Shown: one piece after another, positions 45,391-57,827 of the stretch | Numbering within the stretch: the first letter of the stretch is position 1 | How the letters are laid out: each line of letters opens with the position of its first letter | NCBI GenBank assembly: GCA_030267565.1 | Contig: BRXU01000043.1 | Location: 124,001-188,000, forward strand | DNA length: 64,000 bases | Direction of reading: 5' to 3' | From: Pleodorina starrii | Lineage: Eukaryota > Chlorophyta > Chlorophyceae > Chlamydomonadales > Volvocaceae | Notes under the pieces: generated by a model | Databases searched by the model: none | Seen by the model: only the letters and a program-made list of their open reading frames with translations | Told to the model about the DNA's origin: nothing | Position numbers and translations under genes: made by a program

Positions 45391-47699
45391 CCATGAATTG
45401 TTTGCACACAAGGTGGCCTGCAGAATATTGGCCGACAAACCAGCCGGTGAGCGCGCAAGGCTGATGGGCGTTCGGGGCATGCTGGGCCCCTGGGAAGCAG
45501 CCGGCGCCGGCAATGTTGCCGGGCATTGCGGCAGCGGCGGCGGGCTGCTTCCCCTGCTGTCAGTCGCTGCCGCTAGGCGGGCGGCCGTTGATGGCGCAGC
45601 GTGGAAGGGGGAAGGGCAAAGGAAGGCTGGCGGACCCGCGTTGCAGGGGAAACTGGGAATGGAGGGCGCGAGGGGAATCGGCTGGGTTTGATGGACGGAG
45701 GCCGCTGTGCTCGTTGCGGATGTTGGTTTGGGTCAGGCGGGCTAGCCGTATGCGAGCGGAAGAGGGGATCGGGGGCGCGAATGGTTGAGAACTGTAGACG
45801 AACGAATGAACGAACGGACATTTGTGTGTTACACGCCAAACGTTTGGTGTGCTAGATGTGCATCAGATAGATGCTAGACTGTTTTGAGTATTTGCTGTAT
45901 GTTTTGTTGTCATTACCGTATTTGCTTGTCGTTGTTGTTATTCTTATTATTGTTGTTGTTGTTGATGGTAAGGCTTGTCACAACAAGCCGGTGCCTATGA
46001 CGTGGCGCACCGGGGGGTGATCCCCGAGGTCCATGTAATAGGCTGCGTTGCACTCGCGTGTCACCCGTCCCTCGATATAGCCAATGCACAGCCCGCACTA
46101 GAGTCAGTCAGAACGCCGGCCGGCCTGGCGAGAACGGCTACGGTAATGGGCAGTTGCATGTGGCTTGAGCAAGGCAGGCATGTACCCTCTCCCTTGCACT
46201 CCTGCCCGCGCTCATCGTAGCAACCCCTAGTAGCGCCTCCCTGATCGCCCCATTGCTTCCCATTGAGTCGGGTCGGGTTGGATTGGGTAAGTGGCCCTCA
46301 GGCCCGGGACAGATCTCGACTGACCCTTCTGTCTTGGCGGCGCCCTCCTAGTGGGGCGGCGAGGTCGCTCCTCGCAAGGGTACGTACGGTAGTATTATAA
46401 TGCACATGCGGCATGCGGCATAGTGGAACAGGTAGGGTGGCTGTCATGCATGTGCGGCTCTCGTTCATCATGACAGGTAGCATGTGCAGGGGTAGGTAGC
46501 GTCCTGGCATGTCCCAGTTACGGGTGCTGCCTAGCATGAGGAGGTGAGGCGGTGTGCTGCGTCGGTCACTAGGCTGACAGGTAGACTCGGGTTAGCGTTT
46601 CGCCGCCGCGGTGGCCCCTACCGACATGGGTAAAGTACGGTATGTAAATCCGTTAGTTCCGGAGCAGCATCAAGAGCCGCGCCGTGGAGCCCTTGCACCC
46701 GAGTGAAAACAACGCGGTAACGGCGCCCATTGCTCGTGCACACGGATTCCTCCGCCCTGGCCTTCGGAGGGGAGACTGCCAATTCCTCCCCCTGGCCTTC
46801 GGAGGGCAGCCAGGAGTCGGGGGGCGTGTGATGAGGCTTTTTGCACCACGAGAGGGGCGCGCGCAAGACTGCACAACCGCCGCGTTCGATATGGCTTTTC
46901 CCAGGGCACGACATTGCGCAAAAGCGTCGATGTACGATACCGTATAGGAAACCAGGTGGTTTGGAAACGTGACGGGCCTTCTCCTTGACAGGCATGGAAG
47001 GAGCCCATCTCGCAAACCTCTAAGCATTAGATCCTTCACAAAAAACCCCAACACTTTTTCATACAGCCCTGGCTTTGGGCCTCTAGCCCAACCTAAACCG
47101 CAGCCGCACGCCCTCAACTCCCTTGATCCTCGAGTACGGCAGGCATGGTTTGTGGAGCCCGCATGCGGTTATCCTGCCTCCCGCGGGCGGTGAACCCGAC
47201 ACGCGGCCGCATGCCGTCTGGTTCCAGGCCGGAAGGCATCAGGACAGAAATCCACGGCACGACTCGTAACCAGGGCTCGTAGTCCGCAGACAGCGCGGAC
47301 AGTCACGGCAGCGCAGGCGGCCGCAAGCAACCGGGGCGAGGCGGACACACCATCCAAGGCACGTCCATGATCCCGATCCAGCGGAGAATGTCACGTCACC
47401 AAACACCGATAGGAGCTGCGCGCTGAGGGATTTAGAAAGCGAGCGAAGCATGGACCAGGGCGACCCGAACAGGGCGAGTGGGCGACCTGACGGAGACGGT
47501 GAGCTTGCGGTCGCGTCCTTTGACTCAACTCAAGGTATCAAGGCCCACCCGTCCAGCCCCTTCCCCGGCCTCTCGCCCCCGTCCTTCCGCATCCGGAGCG
47601 CCACCCATGGACCTTCCGCCCTTCCCTCCGGGCGCCTCAAATCTTCTGACCCAAATGGGGCCCACATATTCCCGGACACACACCTGGCTGGCCCGGCAT
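45391..47699. other. No supported gene
   Basis: Nothing recognisable on either strand. A TTG/TTA-rich low-complexity run lies at 45928-45965. Two copies of CCTGGCCTTCGGAGGG occur near 46757 and 46790. Open frames here lack splice structure and family motifs. Confidence 0.4.
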
Positions 47700-47858
47700 G
47701 CGCCTTCTTGGAGAGCGAGCTGCCTAGCGGGTCCGCCAGGAAGCAGGAAAACATTGTCGAGTGGGTTGTGCCCCGTGAGGGACACTGACACGCCCGCGAT
47801 GGTGCCGCCCGTGCCGGCGCTCGACACGATCACGTACACCCGGCCGCGCGTCTGCAAC
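47700..47858 (-). pseudogene. Cysteine-synthase-like PLP-loop exon remnant, frameshifted
   Basis: After a CAG acceptor the minus strand reads TRGRVYVIVSSAGTGGTIAG then VSVSLTGHNPLDNV, the glycine-rich PLP-phosphate loop region of cysteine synthases. The expected next motif (FLADPxGSSL) is present as FLADPLGSSL, but in another frame. A local TTCCTGC/TTCCTGG duplication of 7 bp accounts for the shift. In a working gene this would precede the pieces at 42655-42768, now 5 kb away. Confidence 0.7.
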
Positions 47859-49159
47859 CAAACCTTCTCGCCTGAAGGGTGCGGGCGTTTGGTGTATGCT
47901 TGTGTGTTTCCCACATGCGGGCGCGTAGGCGGGCAAGTGGGCAGGCGACAGAGCGTGTGTATGAATAGGCCATTTCACAGCGGACCTGATGCCAGGTACA
48001 ACCCTGGGCAGGGCGTGCCAGGTACAACCCTGGGTACGCCGTGCCAATCGCCGGGATGATGCAGTCGACCTTCTCCGTCCTTACGAACAGTTGTGAGAAG
48101 TTTACCACCTTGTGATTGGTTTGTGCATGCCCTATCGACCGTGAACTACCATACTGCCCGTCTGAATTTCGCGAAAGTTGGCAGTTGGCCCCCTTGTAAC
48201 GATTGCGTCCTTAACTACCCATCACAAAACCCTGTGCCTTGGGCATTAATAGAGGTTTAGGGTAAGGTATGGCAAGGCAGGCGATCGACTAGGGTAGACG
48301 ACCGGCGGGTCGTGGCGGCGGTGGCGGTTAGGGTTTTATCCATATTTGCATATTTAAAAACCAGTAATTCAGCGCTGCGAAGCTGCGATAATACTGACTG
48401 AGCTTCACAACGTGTTAGGCTTGCAAGGGCACTAAACGTGTACAATTGCTACCCTGGTATGATCGGTCTAAAAATTTCAATCACAGCGTCTAGCCATGGG
48501 AAATCAGATGGCATATCAATTGAGTGCTTTGCCCTGAAGCAGGGCGTAAGTAAGGAGTGAATGGGAAGCAAACTCCGTCTGTCAAACCAAGAAGCCGACC
48601 GTTCCAGCGGTTGTGACTGGAACGGTCAACAGTCGGCGACGACCAGCCCGTGTCCGCCGGCGACTTTGTTGGCGCCACGCGCGAGGCCAAGCTTTTCAAG
48701 GCTATAAGCGTTGTAGCTATTTGGATAATAAGATCCTATCAATTATTAAAATTAAGATAGATTACGACTGCTTCCTTGAGGATCGCGCTTAATTTGCTAA
48801 ACGATTTGTTCGCCATAACTCGTTATAGTGTAAGTATGCAACGTTACAACCTGTAGTTTTTAGTTCTAGGAAGGAACTGTCTCGAAGTGATGGATACCTT
48901 GGCCCAAGTAATTCGGTGTTGCACGGCGAGTAACCCGATTAGCCGTTTACGATAAGGCAGCCTATATGTTGCCCACGCAGCACCATACAGTCGCTCCATA
49001 TATTCATTATTGAAAGCACAAAGAATTCGTCACGGGAAGTTATGCAAGCGTTCGTTCGCAAGTTTATGGGCGGCACTGCAAGCCGAACATCAACAGTCCC
49101 TAGCAGGTGTGCGCTGGGCAAAATTCGTTTAGTCTTTCCGAAAATATTAGAGCATCGTA
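47859..49159. other. Intergenic; presumed promoter region of pirin-like gene
   Basis: No exon is recognised. From about 48700 to 49150 the sequence is distinctly AT-rich (e.g. ATCAATTATTAAAATTAAGA near 48736), unlike the coding DNA, as expected upstream of a gene. No motif can be assigned. Confidence 0.4.
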
Positions 49160-52100
49160 ATGCGTCGACGCTTGGCGACGTTTTGCGGAGTCGCTGCCGT
49201 AGGCCTCATGGGTCTCCACTTTTATGCGTCGCTCTATGTTCCAGCACAAGAAGTGACTTCGCAACCAGCAATTGAGCAGGAACGCTCTGCTCCGCCGCCC
49301 GCGCCCGTGCTCACCGCACCCAGGGCACACGTCCACACCGCCGAGGCCGTGGTCGCAGCCGCTACAACTCCGGCAGCAGCAGCAGCAGCAGCCAGCAGCG
49401 ACCTCACCTCAATGGCCACCGTCACCCGCGTCCCCCACAGTAAGTGCCACCATCGCACCGCCACTGCAAGCCCACTCCCGCAATAACATCAGGTAAACAT
49501 ACACCAGGGTGGCAGGGCGGCAGGAGCCTGCGCTCCACAGGGGAACCAAAGGACGGGTACAGGACCTGAGCGGGCGGTCCCCCGCCTCGCCCGGCTCCTC
49601 CCGTCTACCCCCCTACGCGGTCTCAGTTCATGGGAGGCCTAAGTTCAGGGGTGGCCTCAGTTCTGGGCCCATTGCTTACCCTCACCACCCATGATGGCAC
49701 CCTCCCTCCTGATGCTGATGCTCGTTCCGTAACCAGGGTTCCGCGCCACCTGCCCCCCGCGCACTCCTGCCCCGTTCCCTTCCCTTCCCTTCCCTTCAGG
49801 CAGCCTCCACGTGTCCAAGCCGACATGGTGGCTGGAGAGCCGCTTCCATTTCTCCTTTGCGTAAGTGCGAGTGCGGCCCTGCGACGGGTTTTGCGCAACC
49901 CCGCCAGTGGGCCCGCAGCCCACCAGCCGGCTCAGCCAAGCTCACTCCAAGGCGACTGGCCCTGAGGCCTTTGTGTGCTCTCGTTTCAGTTGGCCGGCAA
50001 CGAGCGAGAGGGGGGGGGCAAGGGGGGTCAATGGTGACAGGGACGGGCCGCCGGGCGATGATGAGCCAAGGGAGGAATGGGCTGTGCTGCCCCAGGGGGC
50101 CGGGTGGCTTCCCGCCTTCCTCGGTCGTCCGGTGCCTTGCGGTGCGGTGCGTGTGACCGCGCTGTGAAGGGCGCAACGTGGCCGCCTGCCGTCCTGCGAT
50201 GCGGCGGCCCCACCCGCGACACACGTGCACCACCCGCATCGCCGCATGTGGGGGCCCGCCTTTCAGGTTGGGTTGGGCCCATCCCATCCAACCCACGAGG
50301 GCACACGGACGGGGGCGTCTGAGCTCGAACATATGTGTAGCCGCCCCGCGGCCTGATCCGTCCGTTGCCAGTCACCTCGTGCTGCTGCTGCTGCTGCTGC
50401 TGATTGTGGATTTAGCGGCTGTGGGTTGTCGAGCGCGGCTCCGCTGCCGCAGCGCTGACCCACACCCCCCTTTCGCGTCCCTCCCAAACGCCGCAACCCC
50501 ACTTGAGACTCCACCTGCCCATTGGCTTTCCCCGGCCCCCTATTCGCCCTCTTACACCCAACCCCTTACCTTGACCCCTTGCCCTTACCTTTGCCCTTCC
50601 TCTTCTCCCCTTGAAAAACCTTGAAACCCAGCGACTACTGGGACCCAGCCCGGGAGAACTTCGGGGTGCTGCGGGTGCTGAATGACGACCTCGTCAAAGC
50701 CGGGGCCGGTTTCGGGTGAGGCGGGTTTGGTTGGGTTGGGGGACGGCGGGGGCGGGGGCGGGGCCCGGTGGTGGTGATGGGGGCAAAGGGGGGTTTAATT
50801 GTGGTTGCCGGGAGAAAAAGGGGCTGTAAGGGTCAACGAATCTTACGCCGACACTAAGGCCGGTCCAGACGGGGTGTCCGGCCGGTACCCCGACGGTTGT
50901 TGATGCGGTGGGGTTGCGACATGGCTCGAGCCGGGTTTTATTTGTCGGCACAGGCAAAGGGCTTCGCTTGCTGCCAGCTTCAAGCCCTCTCTTGCTTGCG
51001 GCCATGCGCACGGCAACACAGCGATGGGACCGTTTGCCGCTGTGGCGGTGATGATGATGATGATGATGATGATGGGGGCGTCGCGTTTCCGGAAGTTCGT
51101 ATTTCGTCCGTGCGACGCTGCGTGCGACTGCATTGCGCAAGTGGTGGCCAGTGCGCACCGAAACCCAATCGCGCCGCGGCCCCCACCCCGGGCAACACCG
51201 CTGCGGCAAGCTAGCTTTTGCCCTTGAGTCACGACCCCCCAACAGAGGGGCCAACAGAGGGGCCAACTTTGCGTCACATAGAGGTATACATGTGGTGGTA
51301 GGTGCCAGGTGCGGTTGGTCGGCGTCAGCCGGGTGGGGTCTCACCTGGCTTCGCTCGCCCGTTCTACCCCGGGGGGCACTCGTACCGCTTCTCCCGCTCG
51401 ATCCCTGCAGGGCTCATCCGCATCGTGATGCGGAGATCTTCAGCTACGGTGAGCTGCAGGGGAAGGGGAGAGGATGTTTGGCTGGTGTGTGTTGAACGTA
51501 CCCGGGAGAGGATGGCGGATGGGGGCGCACACCGCCGCAATGGGCAACTGGTCCTGCTGCACCCCCGCACCACAGCACACGGCACCGCACCGCACCGCAC
51601 CGCACCGCACCGCACCGCACCGCACCGCACCGCACCGCACCGCACCGCACCGCACCGCACCGCACCGCACCGCACCGCACCGCACCGCACCGCACCGCAC
51701 CGCACCGCACCGCACCGCACCGCACCGCACCGCACCGCACCGCACCGCACCGCACCGCACCGCACCGCACCGCACCGCGGAAGGATCTCGCGATGTGTTT
51801 TGGGCGCCCCGTGTCCCCTGGGCCCCCCCCCCGTCAACGCGTCTTCCCCGTCCCCTTCCCTCACAACCGAAGCGCGAGTGCCGGTTTCGTCTCCATCCAC
51901 CTCCCGGACAACCTAACCCCTCCCCCCCTCCGCTTCTCGCCTTCCTCTCCCTCCCTCCTCCTCCCCCTCAGTGGTGTCCGGGCAGCTGAGTCACGCCGAC
52001 TCGATGGGCAACAAGGAGGCGCTCCCCCGGGGTTGTGTGCAGTACATGAGCGCCGGCACGGGGGTGATGCACTCGGTGAGTGGGTCGGTGGGTCGGTGGA

Positions 52101-53726
52101 CGGGAGCTGGGAGGTGGGGGAGAGTGGTTGGGGCCGCTGGCGGGCGTGGGGTTGGGTGTGGCGCGGGGGGAGGGCGGCGTGCGGTGTGTGGAAGGGGTTT
52201 GTTTGGGTGCGTGAAGGCAATGGAGCAGTCCGTGGATACCGTACACACATGAGCGCGGTGTTGGGCCGCCTGCGGGTCGCCGTAAGCAGGGGAGTAGCTC
52301 GTGGCGTGGCTGAGTGGAGCGAAAAGTCGGGCGCCCGTGCAGATGCCGGGTGCCGGATGCGGGATGTGGGTGCGGGTGCATGCCTTCACCAACCACATGT
52401 GGAGACGGCCATCCCGGTCCCAGAATCCCTGAATGGACCTATCCGCGCCTCATCACTCCATCACCCCACCACAACCACCCCATCGCCGCCAGTGCCCCTC
52501 CCCGTTTGTGCCTTGCGTGCATGTGCCTCGTGCACCGCCTTCCCCTCCCTCCCTCCCCTGACCTCCCTCCCTCGGGTTACACGCATCCGTACCCCCCCCC
52601 CCCGCATGAACGAATGGATGCAGGAGTTGAACGAGGGCGGGGAGACTTGCCGCTTCCTGCAGCTGTGGATCACACCCGACCGGCGGGGACACAAGCCACA
52701 GTACGGCAGCAGCTCGTACGACAAGTCAGACCGGCACAACCGGCTGCTTCAGATCCTGGGCGGCACCGGCTCTCCGCCCGAGTGGCCAAACACACACAAC
52801 CCGCACTCCATCCGACTGCACCAGGTCGGGGGGGCTTAGGGGGGTAACGGGGGGATGGGGGTACCGGATGGGGTCACGGGGTGGGGTGGGGGGTGGGGGA
52901 GGGGGAAGTAGCGGGCGCCAAGGCAAGGCCCTACCTGGAGGCGGCGGGGATGGAGGTGGGGGGGGAGGTGCGGGCAGGGATGCAGTTCTAGAGCCTCAAG
53001 CCTCTAGCTAGCATGTGCCTGTGTGCATCTCTGTGCTACGCCCCGCGCTCGGGGCTCCAGGGGCCTACACCGCGGCCGCCCGCCACCCGCTCCATCTTCC
53101 CTCTATCCCTGTCCCCCTCCCCGCCGCCCTCTCCCCTCATGCGCCCCGAACCCCTCCCCTTCCCTCCCCCCTCAGGACGCCAACGTGTTTGTGTCGGAGA
53201 GTGAGCCGGGGGTGCGCTTCGACCTCAGCCTGGGTCCCACCCGCCAGGCCTACCTCATCTGCATTGAGGGTGGGTGCCGGGGGGGGGGGGAGGGAGGGCG
53301 GGATCCGGGAACTGGTGGGCGCTTGGGAGCAAGACCCCGCTGGAGGCCCCTGCGTTGCTCCGTTTGGGGCACAAATCCCAACTGGAGACAGCGGTGTGGT
53401 TTGGTATGATGTGGTGGCCCTGATCCCCCGGCTCCCAGCGGGCCTTGCTCTGGTGTGTGCTGCCCGCCCCGCCCCGTGCCCGCCCCGTGAGGTTTCCCGC
53501 ACCCCTCTCCTCCCCTCCCCTCCCACTGTTTCGCTGCGAACCCCCCCCCGGTGCACTGCATGCAGGCGACCTCCGCGCCAACGATGTGCAGCTGGACACG
53601 AGGGACGGGGCCCGGCTGGTGGGGGCTGCGGGTGGGGTGGCGGGTGGGGCGGCGGCGCTGAGCCTCACGGCGGGTCCGACCGGGGCGCACTTTCTCATTG
53701 TGGAGATGGCGCGATCGACCCGGTAG
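49160..53726 (+). CDS. Pirin-family bicupin with N-terminal membrane anchor
   Basis: Exons: 49160-49439, 49800-49860, 50632-50715, 51411-51448, 51972-52075, 52624-52824, 53176-53269, 53566-53726. Phases agree and total 341 codons including TAG (340 aa). Pirin/YhaK-family motifs run in order: WWLESRFHFSFADYWDP, ENFGVLRVLNDDLVKAGAGF, GAHPHRDAEIFSYVVSGQL, ADSMGNKEALPRGCVQYMSA, GTGVMHSELNEGGETCRFLQ, and LWITPDRRGHKPQYGSSSYD. The four metal ligands known from pirin (His, His, His, Glu) correspond to His144, His146, His188 and Glu190. Known relatives bind iron; some act as quercetin 2,3-dioxygenases, others as nuclear cofactors. The first 93 residues are extra: MRRRLATFCG, then a hydrophobic stretch to about residue 27, then an Ala/Pro/Thr-rich linker, suggesting a signal anchor or targeting sequence. 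A TGTAA polyadenylation-type signal lies at about 54872. Confidence 0.92.
51582..51777. repeat. (CCGCA)n pentanucleotide microsatellite, about 39 units
   Basis: A perfect CCGCA array within intron 4 of the pirin-like gene. Stop-free, so spurious His-Arg-Thr-Ala-Pro frames run through it. Confidence 0.97.
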
Positions 53727-54298
53727 TGGCTGGACTGGGAGGGGCGGGGCGGGGCTGGCAGCAGGCGGGAGGGGGCAGCAGGCGGGGATGGGGGCGATGA
53801 ACCAGTGAACTCTTGACGAATGAACGAAACGCGGTTTACGGAGGACAAACAGGAACTGTTCAGTGTTTGGCTGATTGGGCTGAAAGGCGCCTACCAGCGA
53901 GGGTGCGGGGTGGAGGCTGGCCAACTGCCTACTATCACCCCACCCTCGGCTTGGAAGGAGGGGGCAGCCCGAGGGCGGTCGGTAATCGATCGACTTACTT
54001 TCGGGCTGAGCTGAGCTGAGCTGAGCAAGCAGGCGGCGACCGCACCGCACCACCACTGCAGCGCAGCTACAGCCGTTCAGAAGGGAGGGGGGAAATGAAC
54101 GGGACCAGGGTGGACCAGGGTGGCAAGTGGCGATTGCTTCGGTGCGGGGGCTCGAGCGTTTGGATTGCGGCTGGGATTGCCCGCAGCGTCGAGTGCAAGA
54201 GGGCAGACACGGTCCTTCAAACAGTCCTTGTCGCAGGCTTTGTGGACAGGCGCCTCCCCTGCGGGTAGCGGGTATCGGGTGTTTCAAACGGACGCTGC
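53727..54298. other. 3' flank of pirin-like gene, no gene seen
   Basis: Contains probable 3' UTR and a short (GAGCT)n run at about 54003-54024. No coding signal recognised. Confidence 0.4.
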
Positions 54299-56520
54299 AG
54301 TGTAGGAAGGGGTTGCACCGGCGAGGACGTGTCTTCGTTCAATGCGGATGAGAGAATACATTCGTGGACATCGTGGGTCCGCCGGGATTGCTGCGGTGTG
54401 TGGCTGTACGACAACCGTTTGCCGCAATGGGGGGCGGGTGCCCTACCGCAAGGCGTTTGTGCACTATTGGTGCTTCGGATGAACCGGTGGGGCCACTTGC
54501 AGCGGAGGCGGATGCGGTGCATCGGTAGGCGGTGAGGGGTTTGGGCTTCGGGTTCGGCTGAAGGAGTTTGGATAGTTGGGGGTTGCGCATCCTCGCTTGC
54601 ACTGGCTGCTCGTCGCGTTTGGGGAGGGGGTCCAACGTCCAAGGCATGACTCAATGACACATACCGCGCGCCTGGATGGCGGCCCGGGGTGCGGCCCGGG
54701 AGTCGACAATAGTAGAACTCAATCCGGCAATCCGGGAACTCAAACCGTCTGGGCCGCTTCGTGTCGTTCATGCCGCCCCGTTTTACCGCGGAGGTAACCT
54801 GCAGTCTCACGTCCATACTTCGCTGGGCATCATGGCGATGTCTGCACCGGGAGCGAGGTAGGGTGGCTGACTGTAACACGGCGGTTACAATACCGTACAG
54901 CTGCCGTACAGACGGCTAGCATAAATGCCTAAGAAAGGCGTCGCACAGCATCTCGAGTAGCCTTTGCTCCGCCCAATCATTACACTGATAATTGCTCGGC
55001 TGGGTTGGACTACAGGCCAATAATCCCGCCTAGCGGGTGGGCCATCCAGCCCTGTCCGCAGCTCTTTCAGCCACCGCAGCAGCAAGTGATGATTCCCGCC
55101 CGCACCACACGGGCGGCGGAGGAAGATCTCTGTATGACCATAATCACGATTACCAGTGTGGCAGTAGTCTATCTCAATGTGGTGGTGCCACCGTGCATGC
55201 ATCACTGCTTGGTGCCCCCCTGACTGCGGAAAGGGGACCTCCGGATCGTCCTGCCTGCAGCTTCCATCCCGACCAACAATGGGGCGATGCTCTTCATTCC
55301 CGGTGAGGACCGAGCCCCCGGATGGGGCGGTGCACGTGTCGGTGGGCATTGCAGCACCGCCCAGGTGGGGATGGAAGAGCAGGTGGGGATGGAACCGTGG
55401 CCGCCAGATCCTGTACCGATGGCGAACACTGGGCTGGTCGAGCCGCCGCCAGCCTTGCCTATCCCGTGCACTTGCAACTCCAGGTTGACCCCGATTTACG
55501 TAGGAAGTCGTGCACCCGTCGTGTGAGTTAATATTGCGAGTTGCGCACCCTTGACTTGGTTTAATTTCAAGGTCGCGCGGGCGACTGCGATAACAACCCT
55601 GGACAACAACCCATTTCCCCTCAGAACCGTAGCCTCTGTAACCGCCTGATACACGCCAAACACAGCTGCGAATCACAACTCACCGCCCTCATCCTCTCCC
55701 ACGCGCCCTCCTCGCTTTCGACCTCCCCATCACTCTCGACCTCCCCGCTGGTGGCCCCTTCCCCGTGCGTCACTCTCTCCGTTGCCACCCTCCTCCCCGT
55801 CGCTGCCCCCGTGCCCGCTGCCGCCGCCCTCGTCGGCCTCAACCCGACCCCGCTTGTGCACTGCGCCCGGCCCCGGCCGCTGCTGTGACGGCGGCCTTCA
55901 CCGCGCTCACGCAAGCCGCCGCCTTTGCCAGCACGACATCCTTATTGGCCCTCCCGGGAGCGTCCAGCTGCGCCTGGCGCTTGTCCCGCACCCAGTGCCC
56001 GGATTTTTGCCGAGTCACGCAGGCTGTCACTCAATTACTTTTCGAACGTTGCGCAAACCTTGACGGAATTTTATTTTGCGCGATTATGCGCGACCTTTAT
56101 GAAATAAGTATTCATTTATGCGCGACGATACCCTGAGGGTACAGTAGTTCAAAATGCGCCGGGTCCCTGTCCTGCGTGCTGCATGCATACATGTAGCGCT
56201 TACCTACACGCACGAACGCATCGCTAGCTTTATTTCGCTGTTGCACATGCAGCGCACGCCTTGACACTCCCATCTACCGACATCCACACCGCCTGTGTGT
56301 TGCGATCACATCCGAAGGCACACGGTGGGTGTCCGCCCCCGAGAGCGCGGGGCATCCCGCTCGCGCGCCCCAGCCCGGGCGGGGCGGGCCCGCTAGTTCT
56401 TGCTCCTCTTGCCCAGGAAAGGGAGGCCAGCAGGCTGCCGGCGCCGCTTCAGAGCTCCAGCACCGCACGTGTCCACGATGGCGTCCTGTTGGCAATTAAT
56501 GAGGGGTGGGAAGTGCCGCA
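54299..56520. repeat. Segmental repeat, copy A (partner at 63183-63998)
   Basis: Three blocks match the sequence at 63183-63998 in the same order and orientation: 54299-54500, about 55567-55884, and about 56151-56520. The intervening pieces 54501-55566 and 55885-56150 are absent from copy B. Shared landmarks include GGGATTGCTGCGGTGTGTGG and GAACCGTAGCCTCTGTAACC. The last block contains a conserved C-terminal exon on the minus strand. Nothing else in copy A resembles a known gene. Confidence 0.85.
56393..56485 (-). CDS. Putative C-terminal exon of an unknown gene (copy A)
   Basis: After a TTGCCAACAG acceptor, 30 codons plus TAG read DAIVDTCGAGALKRRRQPAG then LPFLGKRSKN. The same exon recurs at 63880-63972 with two nucleotide differences, both synonymous in this frame, which supports the frame. 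I do not recognise the protein. The tail is basic, like a nuclear-localisation or RNA-binding end. A possible small exon upstream (ending AAG at 56525) fits the phase but is uncertain. Confidence 0.5.
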   Translation of the reverse strand, partial: DAIVDTCGAGALKRRRQPAGLPFLGKRSKN

Positions 56521-57759
56521 TTACCTTATCATCATTTGTTTGAATCTGGCAGGCTCCACGGTGATCACGACCGTGGTGCTGCAGGAGCTCTCGTCAAAAC
56601 TGGCCCTAAATGTTTCCTTGTACCGCCGGCATGTACATACGGGGGCTGCCCGGCAGCAGGGCAGACATACATCTGCGTGCGGGGTTCCATCCACATACAG
56701 GGACGCCCCGCCCCGCCCCGCCCCGCGCGCACGGGGCAGCAGGGCACAATATCCCACAGCCACCGCATGTATGCATGCCAGGAACTCCGGCTGGTTACAC
56801 GCACACGCGTCGCACCAATACCTTCCGTCCCCGCACTGTACCCATACATGCGTGCTTACTTATCATTCAGTTGCCCCCCCCCCTACCTGGGGGTTGTAGC
56901 GGTACAAGGCGAGGCCGTCACGCGCCTCACCCGTGTTGACCAGCCCACGAAGGCTGCGGGCGGGGAGGGATGGCTGTATGTAGTATCGTGAAGGCTGCAC
57001 GCACATTACTTGCGAAGGATAATCAGGAAAATAACAAATAGGAATAATTGAATTACCGAAATGGAACACGAAACTGCAAATCGAACTACCGCGGACAGCA
57101 GAACGTCTCGAAGTACTCATCGCCGCCGACCCTTGCGTGGGGCTTATGGTACTTGCTTCCCGAGCACTGAAATCATCTTTACTCAATACAAGAGTGTCTC
57201 ATTCATTGGATTGAGCCTGAGCACGGTAATTTGAACATTACGTTATTTCAATAAATTGTATTACGTCGAACTACGACCTGAGCACGGTACCGTGGCCGGG
57301 GCAGCGTCAGTGCCGGTTTGCGAAGACAAAGGCCTCGTGCGTGCCTTGATCCCTTACGTACTACAACAGTGGCAGACTGGCAGTGCGAATGCACTGAGGA
57401 AAGTGATCAGCCGCAAGCACCTTCGCTGTATCACCCGGTAAAGGCTAGGGGGCCTCATCAGGACCAGCCACGGACCGCTAAACTCACTTACGCCTTCAGG
57501 CCGAAGGATACGGACCTCCGCCACGTCGGTATAGCTCGCAGATTCATGTAGGGCCTGCGAGGAATTCCGAACGGTTACCCGGCAACCATTAATGGCATGC
57601 ACACCAGCCTACTGTAGCTGGCTCCGTTCCCTTATCCTAGCCCTAGCTTCCCGACGACGTTCGTTATAACCATACCTATCGAATCGAGCAGCCAAAGCAA
57701 GCCGACAAGTGGCCTCCTCCCGCGCGCCGCCACAAGGCGCACCACGCAGGGAGCCTCAC

Positions 57760-57827
57760 CGTGTGTCCAGCAGCGGTGCGATGTTGGGGTCCGCCTGCAG
57801 GAAGGCGCACACGTCATCCAGGGTGCC
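57760..57827 (-). CDS. Possible isolated exon, unknown protein
   Basis: Between a CCGCAG acceptor and a GTGAGG donor the minus strand reads GTLDDVCAFLQADPNIAPLL then DTR, with strongly GC-biased third positions. It ends in phase 2. It is not recognised and no certain partner exons were found, so it may be a fragment of a decayed gene. Confidence 0.3.

Noticed and set aside
44195..45526. 443-codon minus frame as a repeat-containing protein gene
   Set aside because: It passes through the 128-bp satellite and runs antisense over the 43747-44409 gene; no domain, start context or splice signals.
51302..51916. His/Arg/Thr/Ala/Pro repeat frames at the CCGCA array
   Set aside because: They lie within intron 4 of the pirin-like gene, whose flanking exons join in phase without them.
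56525..56578. Exon reading TTVVITVEPARFKQMMIR joined to the exon at 56393-56485
   Set aside because: The join would force a frame that stops after 12 codons, contradicting the synonymous pattern of the conserved exon; the only phase-compatible reading is short and unconvincing.
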